Source: Lelliottia nimipressuralis (GTDB lineage: Bacteria; Pseudomonadota; Gammaproteobacteria; Enterobacterales; Enterobacteriaceae). From it: 64,000 bases of DNA. Where the stretch lies: NCBI RefSeq assembly GCF_004402045.1, contig NZ_SOMG01000015.1, positions 186,001 through 250,000 on the forward strand, given 5' to 3'. Below, piece by piece: positions 9,688-19,580 of the stretch. The notes below the pieces were generated by a model. The model made no database searches, was not told where the DNA came from, and saw only the letters and a program-made list of their open reading frames with translations. A program made the translations under genes and the position numbers. Position 1 is the stretch's first letter; each line of letters begins with the position of its first letter.

Positions 9688-10482
9688 ATGGGTCTGTTTA
9701 ATCGTATAAAAACATCGTTTCGCGCCCTCTTTCCTCGCCGTTACGCCTGGCCGGGTCTGGATATCTCCCTCCCCGGCGGGCAACACCTGCACCTGGTCGG
9801 CAGTATTCATATGGGTACGCAGGATATGTCTCCCCTGCCCCCCGCGCTGGTTAAACTGCTGAAACACGCCGATGCGCTGGTCGTTGAGGCAGACATTTCG
9901 GGCCACGAGTCGCCGTTTGCCGGACTGGAGAGCGATCGCTCGCTGGCCGAACGTCTGGATGAAACCCAGCTTGCGGAGCTGACGCGCGTCGCCGATGAAA
10001 CAGGCGTCTCGCTCTCCATGATTGATACCCTGCCGCTCTGGCAAATTGCGATGGTGCTACAGGCCACGCAGGCGCAACGTCTGGGCCTGCGCGGTGATTA
10101 CGGCATTGATTACCAGCTGCTGAACGTGGCAAGGGCGCGTAGTCTGCCCATCATCGAGCTGGAAGGGACGGACAGTCAGATTGCGCTCCTGCGACAGCTT
10201 CCCGACGACGGCCTTACGTTGCTGGATGATACGCTGACCCACTGGCACACCAACGCGCGCCTGCTCCAGACCATGATTGGCTGGTGGCTGGATGCGCCGC
10301 CTGCGGACGGTAAACTGGCCTTACCGTCGACGTTCAGCGAATCGTTATATGATGTGTTGATGAACGCGCGCAACAAAGCCTGGCGGGAAACGCTGCATGC
10401 TCTGCCTGCGGGGCATTACGTGGTGGCGGTCGGGGCGTTACATTTGTACGGAGAAGGGAATTTGCCGTCGCTGCTGAAATAA
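9688..10482 (+). CDS. ybaP: YbaP, TraB/GumN family protein
   Basis: A 264-residue protein of the TraB/GumN (ChaN-like/Tiki) superfamily, identical in length to E. coli YbaP. The GSIHMG motif near residue 38 and the C-terminal VVAVGALHLYGEGN (GxxH) are the paired signatures of this putative metalloprotease fold. An EAD-type motif (VVEADISGHE) lies between them. Function in enterobacteria is not established. I chose the start at 9688 behind GGAG because it matches E. coli; a start at 9661 would add nine residues. E. coli has ybaQ between ybaP and copA; here copA ends 50 bases upstream and ybaQ is absent. The stop overlaps the terminator of ChiX on the other strand. Confidence 0.92.
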   Translation: MGLFNRIKTSFRALFPRRYAWPGLDISLPGGQHLHLVGSIHMGTQDMSPLPPALVKLLKHADALVVEADISGHESPFAGLESDRSLAERLDETQLAELTRVADETGVSLSMIDTLPLWQIAMVLQATQAQRLGLRGDYGIDYQLLNVARARSLPIIELEGTDSQIALLRQLPDDGLTLLDDTLTHWHTNARLLQTMIGWWLDAPPADGKLALPSTFSESLYDVLMNARNKAWRETLHALPAGHYVVAVGALHLYGEGNLPSLLK

Positions 10483-10559
10483 AAAAGTGGCCAATATTTC
10501 TATTGGCCCGTCAAAGAGGAATTTCATCGTTTTTATTATGCCGAAGGAGACCTTCGGTT
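10481..10559 (-). ncRNA. chiX: ChiX (MicM/SroB) small RNA
   Basis: On the minus strand there is a 5' hairpin CCGAAGG-TCT-CCTTCGG, then an AU-rich linker with the seed GATGAAATTCCTCTTTGACG, then a terminator stem GGCCAATA / TATTGGCC followed by a run of T. The seed and terminator match E. coli ChiX nearly base for base, and the gene sits in the same ybaP-ybaK gap. ChiX is an Hfq-bound sRNA that silences chiP (chitoporin) and other targets until chitobiose mRNA titrates it. The 5' hairpin differs in sequence from E. coli but keeps its shape. The 5' end is inferred from the promoter. Confidence 0.9.
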
Positions 10560-10565
10560 GAGCCG

Positions 10566-10595
10566 ATTGTCGCTCAAAGTGACCATCACTGCCAA
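10566..10595 (-). promoter_or_regulatory. Predicted chiX promoter
   Basis: On the minus strand, TTGGCA (10595-10590) and GACAAT (10571-10566) are separated by 18 bases. The expected start about 7 bases further on coincides with the base of the ChiX 5' hairpin. This is a sequence-based prediction. Confidence 0.6.
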
Positions 10596-10681
10596 TACTA
10601 TTGCGCAAGATGGTGCTATTTTTTAGACAAACGTCAGGCGTATGCTGTTGGCATGATTTGTCTGTCGTAAGAAGGATAGCT

Positions 10682-11161
10682 ATGACTCCCGCCGTTAAAT
10701 TACTCGAAAAAAACAATATTTCTTTCCGGATCCACACTTACGATCACGATCCGAATGAAACCAACTTTGGTGATGAAGTGGTGCGCAAGCTAGGGCTGAA
10801 CGCGGACCAGGTGTATAAAACGCTGCTGGTTGCGATGAATGGCGATATGAAACACCTTGCCGTCGCGGTCACCCCGGTAGCGGGACAGTTGGATCTGAAG
10901 AAAGTCGCCAAAGCACTGGGGGCGAAGAAGGTGGATATGGCCGATCCGATGGTTGCGCAACGCACCACGGGCTACCTGGTGGGCGGGATCAGCCCTCTCG
11001 GGCAGAAAAAACGCCTGCCGACGCTGATTGATGCCCCTTCTCAGGAATTTGAAACCATCTTTATATCCGGTGGCAAACGCGGGCTGGATATTGAGCTGTC
11101 CGCGGGCGATCTGGCGAAAATGCTGGACGCGAAATTTGCGGATATAGCGCGCCGGGATTAA
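10682..11161 (+). CDS. ybaK: YbaK, Cys-tRNA(Pro) deacylase
   Basis: A 159-residue YbaK/INS-domain protein that hydrolyses cysteine mischarged on tRNA(Pro) by prolyl-tRNA synthetase. The conserved substrate-pocket lysine lies in VYKTLLVAM, and the GxxxP loop appears as [13 protein letters not shown]. Its length equals E. coli YbaK. It is preceded by AAGGATAGCT (ribosome-binding site). A BIME separates it from the convergent ushA. Confidence 0.95.
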   Translation: MTPAVKLLEKNNISFRIHTYDHDPNETNFGDEVVRKLGLNADQVYKTLLVAMNGDMKHLAVAVTPVAGQLDLKKVAKALGAKKVDMADPMVAQRTTGYLVGGISPLGQKKRLPTLIDAPSQEFETIFISGGKRGLDIELSAGDLAKMLDAKFADIARRD

Positions 11162-11168
11162 AAGAAAA

Positions 11169-11241
11169 GCCGGGTGGCGGCTACGCCTTACCCGGCCTAC
11201 ATTTTGCGCCCGTAGGCCCGGTAAGCGCAGCGCCACCGGGC
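11169..11241. repeat. BIME: two inverted REP units
   Basis: REP unit 11169-11200 (GCCGGGTGGCGGC ... CCCGGCCTAC) and an inverted unit 11212-11241 (GTAGGCCCGG ... CCACCGGGC) lie between the convergent ybaK and ushA stops. This is a standard BIME arrangement and probably marks the transcript ends of both genes. Confidence 0.88.
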
Positions 11242-11255
11242 AAAAACGCCCCGCA

Positions 11256-12908
11256 CTACTGCCAGCTCACCTCACCTTTCGGCTCATACGCATTCACGTC
11301 AATCGGCGAATTCTGCTCGATGAACTGCTTCAGGACTTCCGCATCAATAAAGCCGGTATTCACATAGCCCGGTTTATTATCAATATGCGGATAACCGTCA
11401 CCGCCGGTGGCGTTAAAACTTAAGGTCGCCAGACGGTAGGTTTTGGCAGGGTCGACCGGTTCGCCTTTGATTTTAAGATCGTTTAGCTTGCCGTCTTTCG
11501 CCACAAAGCTGACGTTGGCAAACTGCGGGTAAGCCCCGGAATCCGGCTTCATCTGCGCCACGGCGGTCAGATAGTCAATGACCTCTTTCCCGCTCATGTC
11601 TGCATAGACCACCAGGTTACCGAACGGCTGCACCTTCAGGACGTCTTTATAGGTAATGTTTCCGCCTTCGATAGAGTCACGAATGCCGCCGCCGCTCATC
11701 ACGCCGAAGTCAGCGCCGGTGCGCGCTATTTGCGCCGCCAGCACCAGGTGGCCCATGTTGGTCTGCACGAAGCGAACCTTACTGCGGTCCCCTTCCAGAC
11801 GCCCGTTCAGCGTGCCGATTTTCACGTCCAGCTGCGCCTTGCCTTTGTTCTGGAACGGCGTCAGCAGGGAGAGCATCTGCTGGTTTTCTGCGATCTCTGG
11901 TGTGTAAAGTACGCGCTCACTTTTCCCGTCAGGGTACGTAACCTTCTTCTTCAGGTTGACCGGAATGAGCTGGTAATGGACCAGCTTCATCTCGCCGTTA
12001 CGGAATTCAAAGTCCGCGCGGCCCACGTATTTGCCCCACTCGTGCGCCTGAACAATCCAGATACCGTTCTGACGGTCTGGCGCGCACGGCGTACCCGGCA
12101 CGTAATCCACCTGCTTTTTGTTCTCCGAGGCCATACAAACCGGATCTTGTGAGTGACCACCCACAATCATCGCCAGCGAGCCCGCAGGCAGGCTGCGCGC
12201 CATCTCCACGTCACCGGGCGCGTTAGAACCGTGCTCACCGTTGTCGTAGTGCCCCATATGGGTGGTGGCGATAATCACGTCCGGCTTCTCGTTTTGCTGC
12301 AGCTCCTGAATCACCAGCTTCGCTTCGTCTGCCGGTTTGCGGAATTCGATATCGGTAAAGAACTCGGGGTTGCCGATTTTTGCTGTGTCATCCGTGGTTA
12401 AGCCAATCACCGCGATTTTCAGGTCCTGACGCTTGAACAGCGCCCACGGTTTAAACAGGCGCTCGCCGGTACTTTTCTGATAGATATTGGCAGAGAGGAA
12501 CGGGAATTTTGACCACTTCTCCTGCTGACGCAGCACGCTCAGCGGATTATCGAACTCATGGTTCCCCACGGCCATGGCATCGTAGCCAATCAGGTTCATA
12601 CCGCGAAAATCGGGTTCAGCGTCCTGTAGGTCGGATTCCGGCACGCCGGTATTGATATCGCCACCCGACAGCAGCAGCACGCTGCCACCTTCGGCGGCAA
12701 CCTCTTTGCGGATGCCATCCACCAGCGTTTTTTGTGCCGACAGGCCATATTCGCCGTATTCACTGCGCCAGAAGTGACCGTGGTGATCGTTAGTATGCAG
12801 AATGGTGATTTTATACGTTTTGTCTTTTTCATACGCCTGCGCGGGCAGGCTTACCAGGCCCCATGCGGCGATGAGCGCCAGCGCGACGCCCCGCTTCATT
12901 AACTTCAT
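11256..12908 (-). CDS. ushA: UshA, periplasmic UDP-sugar hydrolase / 5'-nucleotidase
   Basis: A 550-residue binuclear metallophosphoesterase, the same length as E. coli UshA. A signal peptide (about 1-25, ending SLPAQA) precedes the metal-binding motifs LHTNDHHGHF, GNHEFDNP, THMGHYDNGEHG and GGHSQDPV. The C-terminal domain carries the nucleotide pocket (SGGGIRDS, NATGGDGY). It degrades external nucleotides and UDP-sugars so that nucleosides can be taken up. The start at 12908 gives a proper signal peptide; an in-frame extension of 17 residues upstream would spoil it. It is divergent from fsr. Confidence 0.97.
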   Translation of the reverse strand: MKLMKRGVALALIAAWGLVSLPAQAYEKDKTYKITILHTNDHHGHFWRSEYGEYGLSAQKTLVDGIRKEVAAEGGSVLLLSGGDINTGVPESDLQDAEPDFRGMNLIGYDAMAVGNHEFDNPLSVLRQQEKWSKFPFLSANIYQKSTGERLFKPWALFKRQDLKIAVIGLTTDDTAKIGNPEFFTDIEFRKPADEAKLVIQELQQNEKPDVIIATTHMGHYDNGEHGSNAPGDVEMARSLPAGSLAMIVGGHSQDPVCMASENKKQVDYVPGTPCAPDRQNGIWIVQAHEWGKYVGRADFEFRNGEMKLVHYQLIPVNLKKKVTYPDGKSERVLYTPEIAENQQMLSLLTPFQNKGKAQLDVKIGTLNGRLEGDRSKVRFVQTNMGHLVLAAQIARTGADFGVMSGGGIRDSIEGGNITYKDVLKVQPFGNLVVYADMSGKEVIDYLTAVAQMKPDSGAYPQFANVSFVAKDGKLNDLKIKGEPVDPAKTYRLATLSFNATGGDGYPHIDNKPGYVNTGFIDAEVLKQFIEQNSPIDVNAYEPKGEVSWQ

Positions 12909-13077
12909 CTTCTCTCTCCCTGACCAATAGACAAAGGCAAAAATTACAGTGACTAACAAGAATAGACAAATAAGTTTTCATAATTGCGACTTTCTTCAAA
13001 TGTCCCGGGCGGGTATGTTAGTCGGATAATAATTACACCCTGCATCTCTAATAACTAAAGACGTGGTAATTCTCTCT

Positions 13078-14298
13078 ATGGCAATCAGTGAATCAACCCA
13101 GCCTGTTCCGGGCGCGCCGGCGTCTCCGCCAGCATCGCGCACATCCTTTAAAGTATTAGGCGCAATCAGTCTCTCGCACCTGCTCAACGACATGATCCAG
13201 TCGTTGATTCTGGCCATTTATCCGCTGCTGCAGTCCGAGTTCTCATTAACCTTCGTGCAGATCGGGATGATCACCCTGACCTTCCAGCTGGCCTCCTCAC
13301 TGCTGCAGCCGGTGGTGGGCTACTGGACGGACAAATACCCGATGCCGTGGTCGCTACCAATAGGCATGTGCTTTACCTTAAGCGGGCTGGTGCTGCTGGC
13401 CATGGCGGGGAGCTTTGAAGCCGTGTTGATTGCCGCCGCGCTGGTGGGCACCGGCTCGTCTGTTTTCCATCCAGAGTCTTCCCGCGTGGCGCGTATGGCC
13501 TCTGGCGGTCGTCACGGTCTGGCGCAGTCGCTCTTCCAGGTCGGCGGTAACTTTGGTAGCTCTCTGGGCCCGCTGCTGGCCGCGGTGATTATTGCCCCTT
13601 ACGGTAAAGGCAACGTGGCATGGTTTGTTCTGGCCGCACTGCTGGCCATTATCGTGCTGGCACAGATCAGCCGCTGGTATGCCGCTCAGCATCGCGTGAA
13701 TAAAGGTAAACCTAAAGCGAAGGTTATCAATCCCCTTCCGCGCAATAAGGTTATCCTGGCGGTTTCCGTGCTGCTGGTACTGATTTTCTCGAAATACTTC
13801 TATATGGCAAGCATCAGCAGCTATTACACCTTTTATCTGATGCAAAAATTCGGATTATCGGTACAGAATGCCCAGATTCACCTGTTTGCCTTCCTGTTCG
13901 CGGTTGCGGCCGGTACGGTCATTGGCGGGCCTGTAGGGGATAAGATTGGGCGTAAATATGTCATTTGGGGCTCTATCCTAGGCGTCGCGCCGTTTACCCT
14001 TATTTTGCCGTACGCCAGCCTCGAATGGACGGGGATTTTAACCGTGATTATTGGTTTTATCCTCGCATCCGCTTTTTCCGCGATTCTGGTCTATGCCCAG
14101 GAGCTGCTGCCTGGACGTATCGGTATGGTTTCCGGGCTCTTTTTCGGTTTCGCCTTCGGTATGGGAGGGCTTGGTGCCGCGGTGTTAGGGATGGTTGCGG
14201 ATCACACCAGCATCTTCCTGGTTTATAAAATCTGCGCTTTCCTGCCACTTCTTGGGATGTTGACCATATTCCTGCCTGATAACCGCCACAAAGCGTAA
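13078..14298 (+). CDS. fsr: Fsr, fosmidomycin resistance MFS efflux protein
   Basis: A 406-residue major facilitator with twelve predicted helices. Motif A-like loops include YWTDKYP and GDKIGRKYV, and the long central loop NKGKPKAKVINPLPRNK separates the two six-helix halves. E. coli Fsr confers resistance to fosmidomycin when overexpressed. I chose the ATG at 13078 to match E. coli; a GTG at 13063 would add five residues. It is divergent from ushA with 169 bases between the starts. Confidence 0.95.
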   Translation: MAISESTQPVPGAPASPPASRTSFKVLGAISLSHLLNDMIQSLILAIYPLLQSEFSLTFVQIGMITLTFQLASSLLQPVVGYWTDKYPMPWSLPIGMCFTLSGLVLLAMAGSFEAVLIAAALVGTGSSVFHPESSRVARMASGGRHGLAQSLFQVGGNFGSSLGPLLAAVIIAPYGKGNVAWFVLAALLAIIVLAQISRWYAAQHRVNKGKPKAKVINPLPRNKVILAVSVLLVLIFSKYFYMASISSYYTFYLMQKFGLSVQNAQIHLFAFLFAVAAGTVIGGPVGDKIGRKYVIWGSILGVAPFTLILPYASLEWTGILTVIIGFILASAFSAILVYAQELLPGRIGMVSGLFFGFAFGMGGLGAAVLGMVADHTSIFLVYKICAFLPLLGMLTIFLPDNRHKA

Positions 14299-14302
14299 AT
14301 AA

Positions 14303-14333
14303 CAGGTAGCCAAAGTTTAACTTTGGCTACCTG
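14303..14333 (+). terminator. Hairpin downstream of fsr
   Basis: A perfect 13-base stem, CAGGTAGCCAAAG / CTTTGGCTACCTG, with a five-base loop starts five bases after the fsr stop. No U-run follows directly, so it may be a transcript-stabilising end rather than a full intrinsic terminator. The remainder of the fsr-ybaL gap (to 14527) is AT-rich, as expected for the ybaL promoter. Confidence 0.7.
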
Positions 14334-14527
14334 ACACCCTGATGCCATAAGGGTTTCTTCTTCCTCCCCTCGCTGAATTTATCAAAATGCGCTTTTTTTG
14401 GCGCATATTGCTGTTTTATTCAAACTTCAACAATTATTCATAAACATAAGGGCAAAAATTGTCATAAACTATTACTCAGTTTTTGGTTTTTCACCAAAAA
14501 GGAACACCCACAACGAAAGGAGACGGA

Positions 14528-16204
14528 ATGCACCACGCCACACCGCTTATCACCACCATTGTTGGTGGACTTGTGCTCGCTTTTATCCTCGGCATGATTG
14601 CTAATAAACTGCGTATTTCTCCTCTTGTCGGCTATCTGTTAGCGGGCGTACTGGCGGGACCGTTTACGCCAGGCTTCGTTGCGGATACCAAACTGGCCCC
14701 TGAACTGGCGGAATTAGGCGTGATTCTGCTGATGTTTGGCGTCGGCCTGCATTTCTCCCTGAAGGATTTGATGGCGGTAAAGTCGATTGCCATACCGGGA
14801 GCGATCGCCCAGATAGGGGTGGCGACGCTGCTGGGGATGGCACTTTCGGCAGTGCTGGGCTGGTCGTTAATGACCGGCATCGTATTTGGGCTGTGTCTCT
14901 CAACCGCCAGTACCGTGGTGCTGCTGCGTGCGCTTGAAGAGAGACAGCTGATAGACAGCCAGCGTGGGCAAATCGCGATAGGCTGGCTGATTGTTGAAGA
15001 CCTGGTCATGGTGCTGACGCTGGTGCTGCTGCCTGCCGTCGCCGGCATGATGGAAAAAGACAATGTCGGCTTCGCCTCGCTGGCGCTGGATATGAGCATC
15101 ACCATCGGGAAAGTGGTGGCGTTTATCGCCATCATGATGCTGGTAGGCCGCCGTCTGGTGCCGTGGATCATGTCCCGCAGTGCGGCGACCGGCTCACGCG
15201 AGCTGTTTACCCTCTCCGTGCTGGCGCTGGCGCTGGGTATCGCGTTTGGTGCCGTTGAGCTGTTTGATGTCTCCTTTGCCCTGGGCGCGTTCTTCGCCGG
15301 GATGGTGCTGAACGAATCCGAGCTAAGCCACCGCGCAGCACACGACACCCTGCCGCTGCGCGACGCCTTCGCCGTGCTGTTCTTCGTCTCCGTCGGAATG
15401 CTGTTTGATCCGATGGTCCTGATTCACCAGCCGCTGGCCGTACTGGGCACGCTGGCGATCATTATTTTTGGTAAGTCGCTCGCCGCTTTCCTCCTGGTGC
15501 GGATGTTCGGTCACTCCCCGCGTACGGCGCTGACCATCGCCGCCAGCCTGGCGCAGATTGGTGAGTTCGCCTTTATTCTGGCCGGTCTGGGCATGGCCCT
15601 GAACCTGCTGCCGCAGGCCGGGCAAAACCTGGTGCTGGCAGGCGCGATCCTGTCGATTATGCTGAACCCGGTGCTGTTTGCCCTGCTGGAAAAATATCTC
15701 GATAAAACCGAAACGCTGGAAGAACAGACCCTGGAAGAAGCCATCGAAGAAGAGAAGCAGATCCCGGTGGATATTTGCAATCACGCCCTGCTGGTCGGCT
15801 TTGGCCGCGTGGGCAGCCTGCTCGGCGAGAAGCTGATGGCACAGGACATTCCGCTGGTGGTGATTGAAACGTCACGCACCCGCGTCGACGAGCTGCGCGA
15901 GCGCGGTATTCGTGCGGTGCTGGGCAATGCGGCGAACGAAGAGATCATGAGCCTGGCGCATCTGGAGTGCGCGCGCTGGCTGCTGCTGACCATACCAAAC
16001 GGCTATGAAGCGGGTGAGATTGTGGCCTCCGCGCGCGAGAAGTGCCCAAATATTGAGATTATTGCCCGGGCGCATTATGACGACGAAGTGGAGTATATCA
16101 CCGAGCGCGGTGCGAATAAGGTGGTGATGGGCGAGCGCGAGATTGCGAACACGATGCTGACGCTACTGGAGAAACCGCCGGTTGAAGAGGCGGTGACGGG
16201 TTAA
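14528..16204 (+). CDS. ybaL: YbaL, CPA2-family cation:proton antiporter with TrkA-N domain
   Basis: A 558-residue KefB/KefC-like transporter. About twelve membrane helices (1-400) include the CPA2 signature region GFAFGAVELFDVSFALGAFFAGMVLNES. A C-terminal RCK/TrkA-N domain (about 415-540) starts with the nucleotide motif LLVGFGRVGSLLGEKL. An acidic linker, ETLEEQTLEEAIEEEK, joins the two. By family it moves K+ (or Na+) against H+ under nucleotide control; the physiological role is not settled. A strong AAGGAGACGG site precedes the ATG at 14528; a start at 14483 would only add a non-conserved tail. Confidence 0.95.
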   Translation: MHHATPLITTIVGGLVLAFILGMIANKLRISPLVGYLLAGVLAGPFTPGFVADTKLAPELAELGVILLMFGVGLHFSLKDLMAVKSIAIPGAIAQIGVATLLGMALSAVLGWSLMTGIVFGLCLSTASTVVLLRALEERQLIDSQRGQIAIGWLIVEDLVMVLTLVLLPAVAGMMEKDNVGFASLALDMSITIGKVVAFIAIMMLVGRRLVPWIMSRSAATGSRELFTLSVLALALGIAFGAVELFDVSFALGAFFAGMVLNESELSHRAAHDTLPLRDAFAVLFFVSVGMLFDPMVLIHQPLAVLGTLAIIIFGKSLAAFLLVRMFGHSPRTALTIAASLAQIGEFAFILAGLGMALNLLPQAGQNLVLAGAILSIMLNPVLFALLEKYLDKTETLEEQTLEEAIEEEKQIPVDICNHALLVGFGRVGSLLGEKLMAQDIPLVVIETSRTRVDELRERGIRAVLGNAANEEIMSLAHLECARWLLLTIPNGYEAGEIVASAREKCPNIEIIARAHYDDEVEYITERGANKVVMGEREIANTMLTLLEKPPVEEAVTG

Positions 16205-16209
16205 AAAAA

Positions 16210-16271
16210 GCCTGCTGGCGCCAGGCTTAGCAGGCCTACAAGTAGCCCCGGTAAGCGTAGCGCCACCGGGG
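16210..16271. repeat. BIME-like pair between ybaL and gsk
   Basis: Unit one (16210-16239) is an atypical hairpin with arms GCCTGCT / AGCAGGC that ends in the usual GGCCTAC tail. Unit two (16242-16271) is a normal inverted REP, GTAGCCCCGG ... CCACCGGGG. They lie between the convergent ybaL and gsk stops. The first unit keeps the REP architecture but has compensatory changes in both arms. Confidence 0.8.
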
Positions 16272-16285
16272 TTTTCTTTTAGCAA

Positions 16286-17590
16286 TCAACGATCCCAATA
16301 AGCCTCTTCCAGGCTGTCTTCCCGTTCCGGCAGGCCACGCGTTAAACGCGGTGAGTGCTGGTTCAGCACCTGATAACTCACGCGGTTCGCGTATTTGCAT
16401 ACCTGCGCCAGCGACGAATAGGTCAGCCAGCTGAACTTGTGCTTGCTGGAGTTCGGTACGTTGGTTTTGTGGTAGGCATTGGCGGTAATGTCGTGCAGCA
16501 GCGCGGCCAGCGCACCGTCGCCCGCGCCGTTGGTGTTCATGATCTTCTCCGGTCCGCCCATGTATGGCGCGATGTGAGAGTAGATCCGCAGCGGGTTGAT
16601 GCAATCTTGATGGCGCATACCGCGGCTGAACTCGTACTGGTTGAACTCGGCAATCGCCCCAGGCAGCAGCGGGTGCTGAGTTTTGCGTTTGCTTTCTTCT
16701 TCCGTGAAGCCCGCCATATACAGCCCGACAGGGCCGGCGGTGCAGAGCACCAGATCCACCCAGTCCAGCGCTTTATCAGAAGCCAGCAGCGGATCGCTCT
16801 CGCCGGTCAGCGCTTCTGCCTCTTCTTCGTTCATTGCCAGAATGGAGACGTGCTCTTTCAGGAAGGCCTGCCACCACTCGGGGTTATCGGCAATCACGAA
16901 TTTAGTACCCAGCGTCAGAACGACGGGCACGTTGTATTTCTTCGCGTACTCAATCGCCTTCATGGTCGCTTCCGGCATGGGCTCACCCGGTTTACAGCGC
17001 ACCAGGTATGACGTCAGCACCAGCGCCGAGGCGCCCGCAATTACCTCTTCCGGAATACTCTCGGCACGCAGCTTGTTCATATGCCCCGGGCTGATGGCAA
17101 AGGTGCGCTCGCCGGATTCACCGATAAGCGTAAAGCAGCGGCCAATAGGCCCGTCGACGCCCTGAAGGTAGTTCAGATCGGTGCGGCTGGAGGTGTTGCA
17201 CAAATAGCGGTAGGCGTAGCCACCAATTTCAATATTGCTGCACATCACGCCGAGCAGGACCGAGCGGTCGTCTGCCAGCACGGAGTAGTTGTGCATGGTA
17301 TTGCCGATAGTGCCACCAGCGAACTGATGGGTGATCAGATTTTCACGCACCAGTTCCTGGTACAGCGCTTCGGCAACGTCATCTTCGATCACCAGCGAGT
17401 GCCCGGCGCTCAGACCGTAACGGGCGACAAACGCATCATCCACTTTCGCTTCAATGTCCACCAGCGTCTGATCGATACCGACGACCCATGCCGCGCTGGT
17501 TTCATTTTCTGGCTGGATTTGCTGCAGGAGCGGATCGCGGGCATCAACGGGGAAGTAGTGCTTAGATTTACGTTTACCGGGAAATTTCAT
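16286..17590 (-). CDS. gsk: Gsk, inosine-guanosine kinase
   Basis: A 434-residue PfkB/ribokinase-family kinase that phosphorylates inosine and guanosine to IMP and GMP in purine salvage. The C-terminal PfkB signature is NTNGAGDGALAALLHD, with the catalytic Asp in GAGD. The N-terminal substrate region includes GGTIGNTMHNYSVL. The start at 17590 (MKFPGKRKSKHYF) matches E. coli; the upstream in-frame extension is not conserved. In E. coli aes lies between hemH and gsk; here only 62 bases separate them and aes is missing. Confidence 0.95.
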   Translation of the reverse strand: MKFPGKRKSKHYFPVDARDPLLQQIQPENETSAAWVVGIDQTLVDIEAKVDDAFVARYGLSAGHSLVIEDDVAEALYQELVRENLITHQFAGGTIGNTMHNYSVLADDRSVLLGVMCSNIEIGGYAYRYLCNTSSRTDLNYLQGVDGPIGRCFTLIGESGERTFAISPGHMNKLRAESIPEEVIAGASALVLTSYLVRCKPGEPMPEATMKAIEYAKKYNVPVVLTLGTKFVIADNPEWWQAFLKEHVSILAMNEEEAEALTGESDPLLASDKALDWVDLVLCTAGPVGLYMAGFTEEESKRKTQHPLLPGAIAEFNQYEFSRGMRHQDCINPLRIYSHIAPYMGGPEKIMNTNGAGDGALAALLHDITANAYHKTNVPNSSKHKFSWLTYSSLAQVCKYANRVSYQVLNQHSPRLTRGLPEREDSLEEAYWDR

Positions 17591-17652
17591 GGTCTGAACT
17601 GTGCAAGGAATAGAAGCCGGGAATGGTAGCACAAACCCGGCTCTGAGTGCGA

Positions 17653-18615
17653 TCAGCGGCTGTTTGTCACCAGCGACACCATCATGTCGATGTGTTCAGG
17701 CGAGTCGTTAAGTGCCGGAATGTACTCGTACTTCTCACCACCAGCCTCAAGGAAAAACTCCCGGTTTTGCACCGCGATCTCCTCCAGCGTTTCCAGACAG
17801 TCTGCCGAGAAGCCCGGCGACATCACCTGAACATGCTTCACGCCTTTCTCACCGAGCATTTTGAGGGTTTCATCGGTGTACGGCGTCAGCCACGGCTCGC
17901 GGCCAAAGCGCGACTGGAAGGTCATCATCACCTTCTCCGGCGGCAGGCCGAGGGCGGAAACCAGCTCGCGGGTGGTATCGCGGCAGCGCTGCGGGTAATC
18001 ATCGCCTTCATTGGCAAAACGCTGCGGGATCCCGTGATAGGAGAGCAGCAGCAGATCCGGCTCGCCGTGTTTTTCAAACGACGCGCGCGCGCTGTTGGCA
18101 AGCGCCTTGATGTAGAGATCGTTATCAGCGTAATCGCGAATAAAGGTCACGCCCGGTATACGACGGCGGGTCGCGAGAATGCGCGCCAGTTCGTCCCAAA
18201 CGGCAGCCACCGTCGAGCAGGAGTACTGCGGGTAGAGCGCCAGTACGACGATATGGTCCACGCCCTGCGCCAGCAGTGATTCCACCGCGCTTTCCAGGGA
18301 CGGTTTTCCGTAGCTCATGCCAAGCGCGACGGGCACATCCGGCAGGCGGGCAGCCAGCGCTTTTTCCTGACGACGGCTGTAGACCATCAGCGGCGAGCCC
18401 TCTTCCATCCAGACGGACTGATAGAGCTTAGCGACGCGCGGAGAACGGATCGGCAGAATGACGCCACGCAGCAGCGGCCACCACAGCAGTCGTGGAAAAT
18501 CCACAACGCGCGTGTCGCTTAAAAATTGTCGCAGGTAGCGTTTTACCGCGTCTGATGTAGGTGCTTCTGGAGTGCCCAGATTGGCAAGCAGGATGCCGGT
18601 TTTCGCCTGACTCAT
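17653..18615 (-). CDS. hemH: HemH, ferrochelatase
   Basis: A 320-residue type I ferrochelatase, the same length as E. coli HemH. It inserts Fe2+ into protoporphyrin IX, the last step of haem synthesis, at the inner face of the cytoplasmic membrane. The catalytic His is in [11 protein letters not shown], and the acidic C-terminal motif is [15 protein letters not shown]. It follows adk on the same strand with 125 bases between, including an adk-proximal hairpin. Confidence 0.97.
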   Translation of the reverse strand: MSQAKTGILLANLGTPEAPTSDAVKRYLRQFLSDTRVVDFPRLLWWPLLRGVILPIRSPRVAKLYQSVWMEEGSPLMVYSRRQEKALAARLPDVPVALGMSYGKPSLESAVESLLAQGVDHIVVLALYPQYSCSTVAAVWDELARILATRRRIPGVTFIRDYADNDLYIKALANSARASFEKHGEPDLLLLSYHGIPQRFANEGDDYPQRCRDTTRELVSALGLPPEKVMMTFQSRFGREPWLTPYTDETLKMLGEKGVKHVQVMSPGFSADCLETLEEIAVQNREFFLEAGGEKYEYIPALNDSPEHIDMMVSLVTNSR

Positions 18616-18707
18616 TCACGCCTCTTAACCATTTGAATGGTTGTCAATTGTAGCGGAAATGCGTTTAAACGAAACCCATTGCTGCGATAGATAAAATGAG
18701 AATATTT

Positions 18708-18730
18708 CTCACCCGGAGAACCCGGGTGAG
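18708..18730 (-). terminator. Hairpin downstream of adk
   Basis: A nine-base stem (CTCACCCGG / CCGGGTGAG, 18708-18730) starts ten bases past the adk stop on the minus strand and is followed by an AT-rich stretch. It probably ends or attenuates the adk transcript before hemH. Confidence 0.65.
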
Positions 18731-18740
18731 AGGTGCGCGA

Positions 18741-19418
<678 letters not shown>

Positions 19419-19521
19419 TCAAAAGCGCTAAACAATACCACCAGAACGGGTATCGCTCAAGGAAGGCGGGAGGGCTGAAACGGTTAATGGGAGGAGATTA
19501 TTTGGGTTAGTGCGGTCTGGT

Positions 19522-19570
19522 GCCCTCACCCCGGCCCTCTCCCACGGATTGAGGGAGAAGACCAGGGGAG
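19522..19570. repeat. Intergenic 'CCCTCACCC' inverted repeat
   Basis: GCCCTCACCCCGGCCCTCTCCC followed by GGATTGAGGGAGA and CAGGGGAGG forms an imperfect palindrome between htpG and adk. A related CCCTCACCCTAACCCTC unit occurs at 26391, so this is a dispersed extragenic repeat family rather than a gene-specific terminator. Confidence 0.65.
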
Positions 19571-19580
19571 GCGTGGTCAG

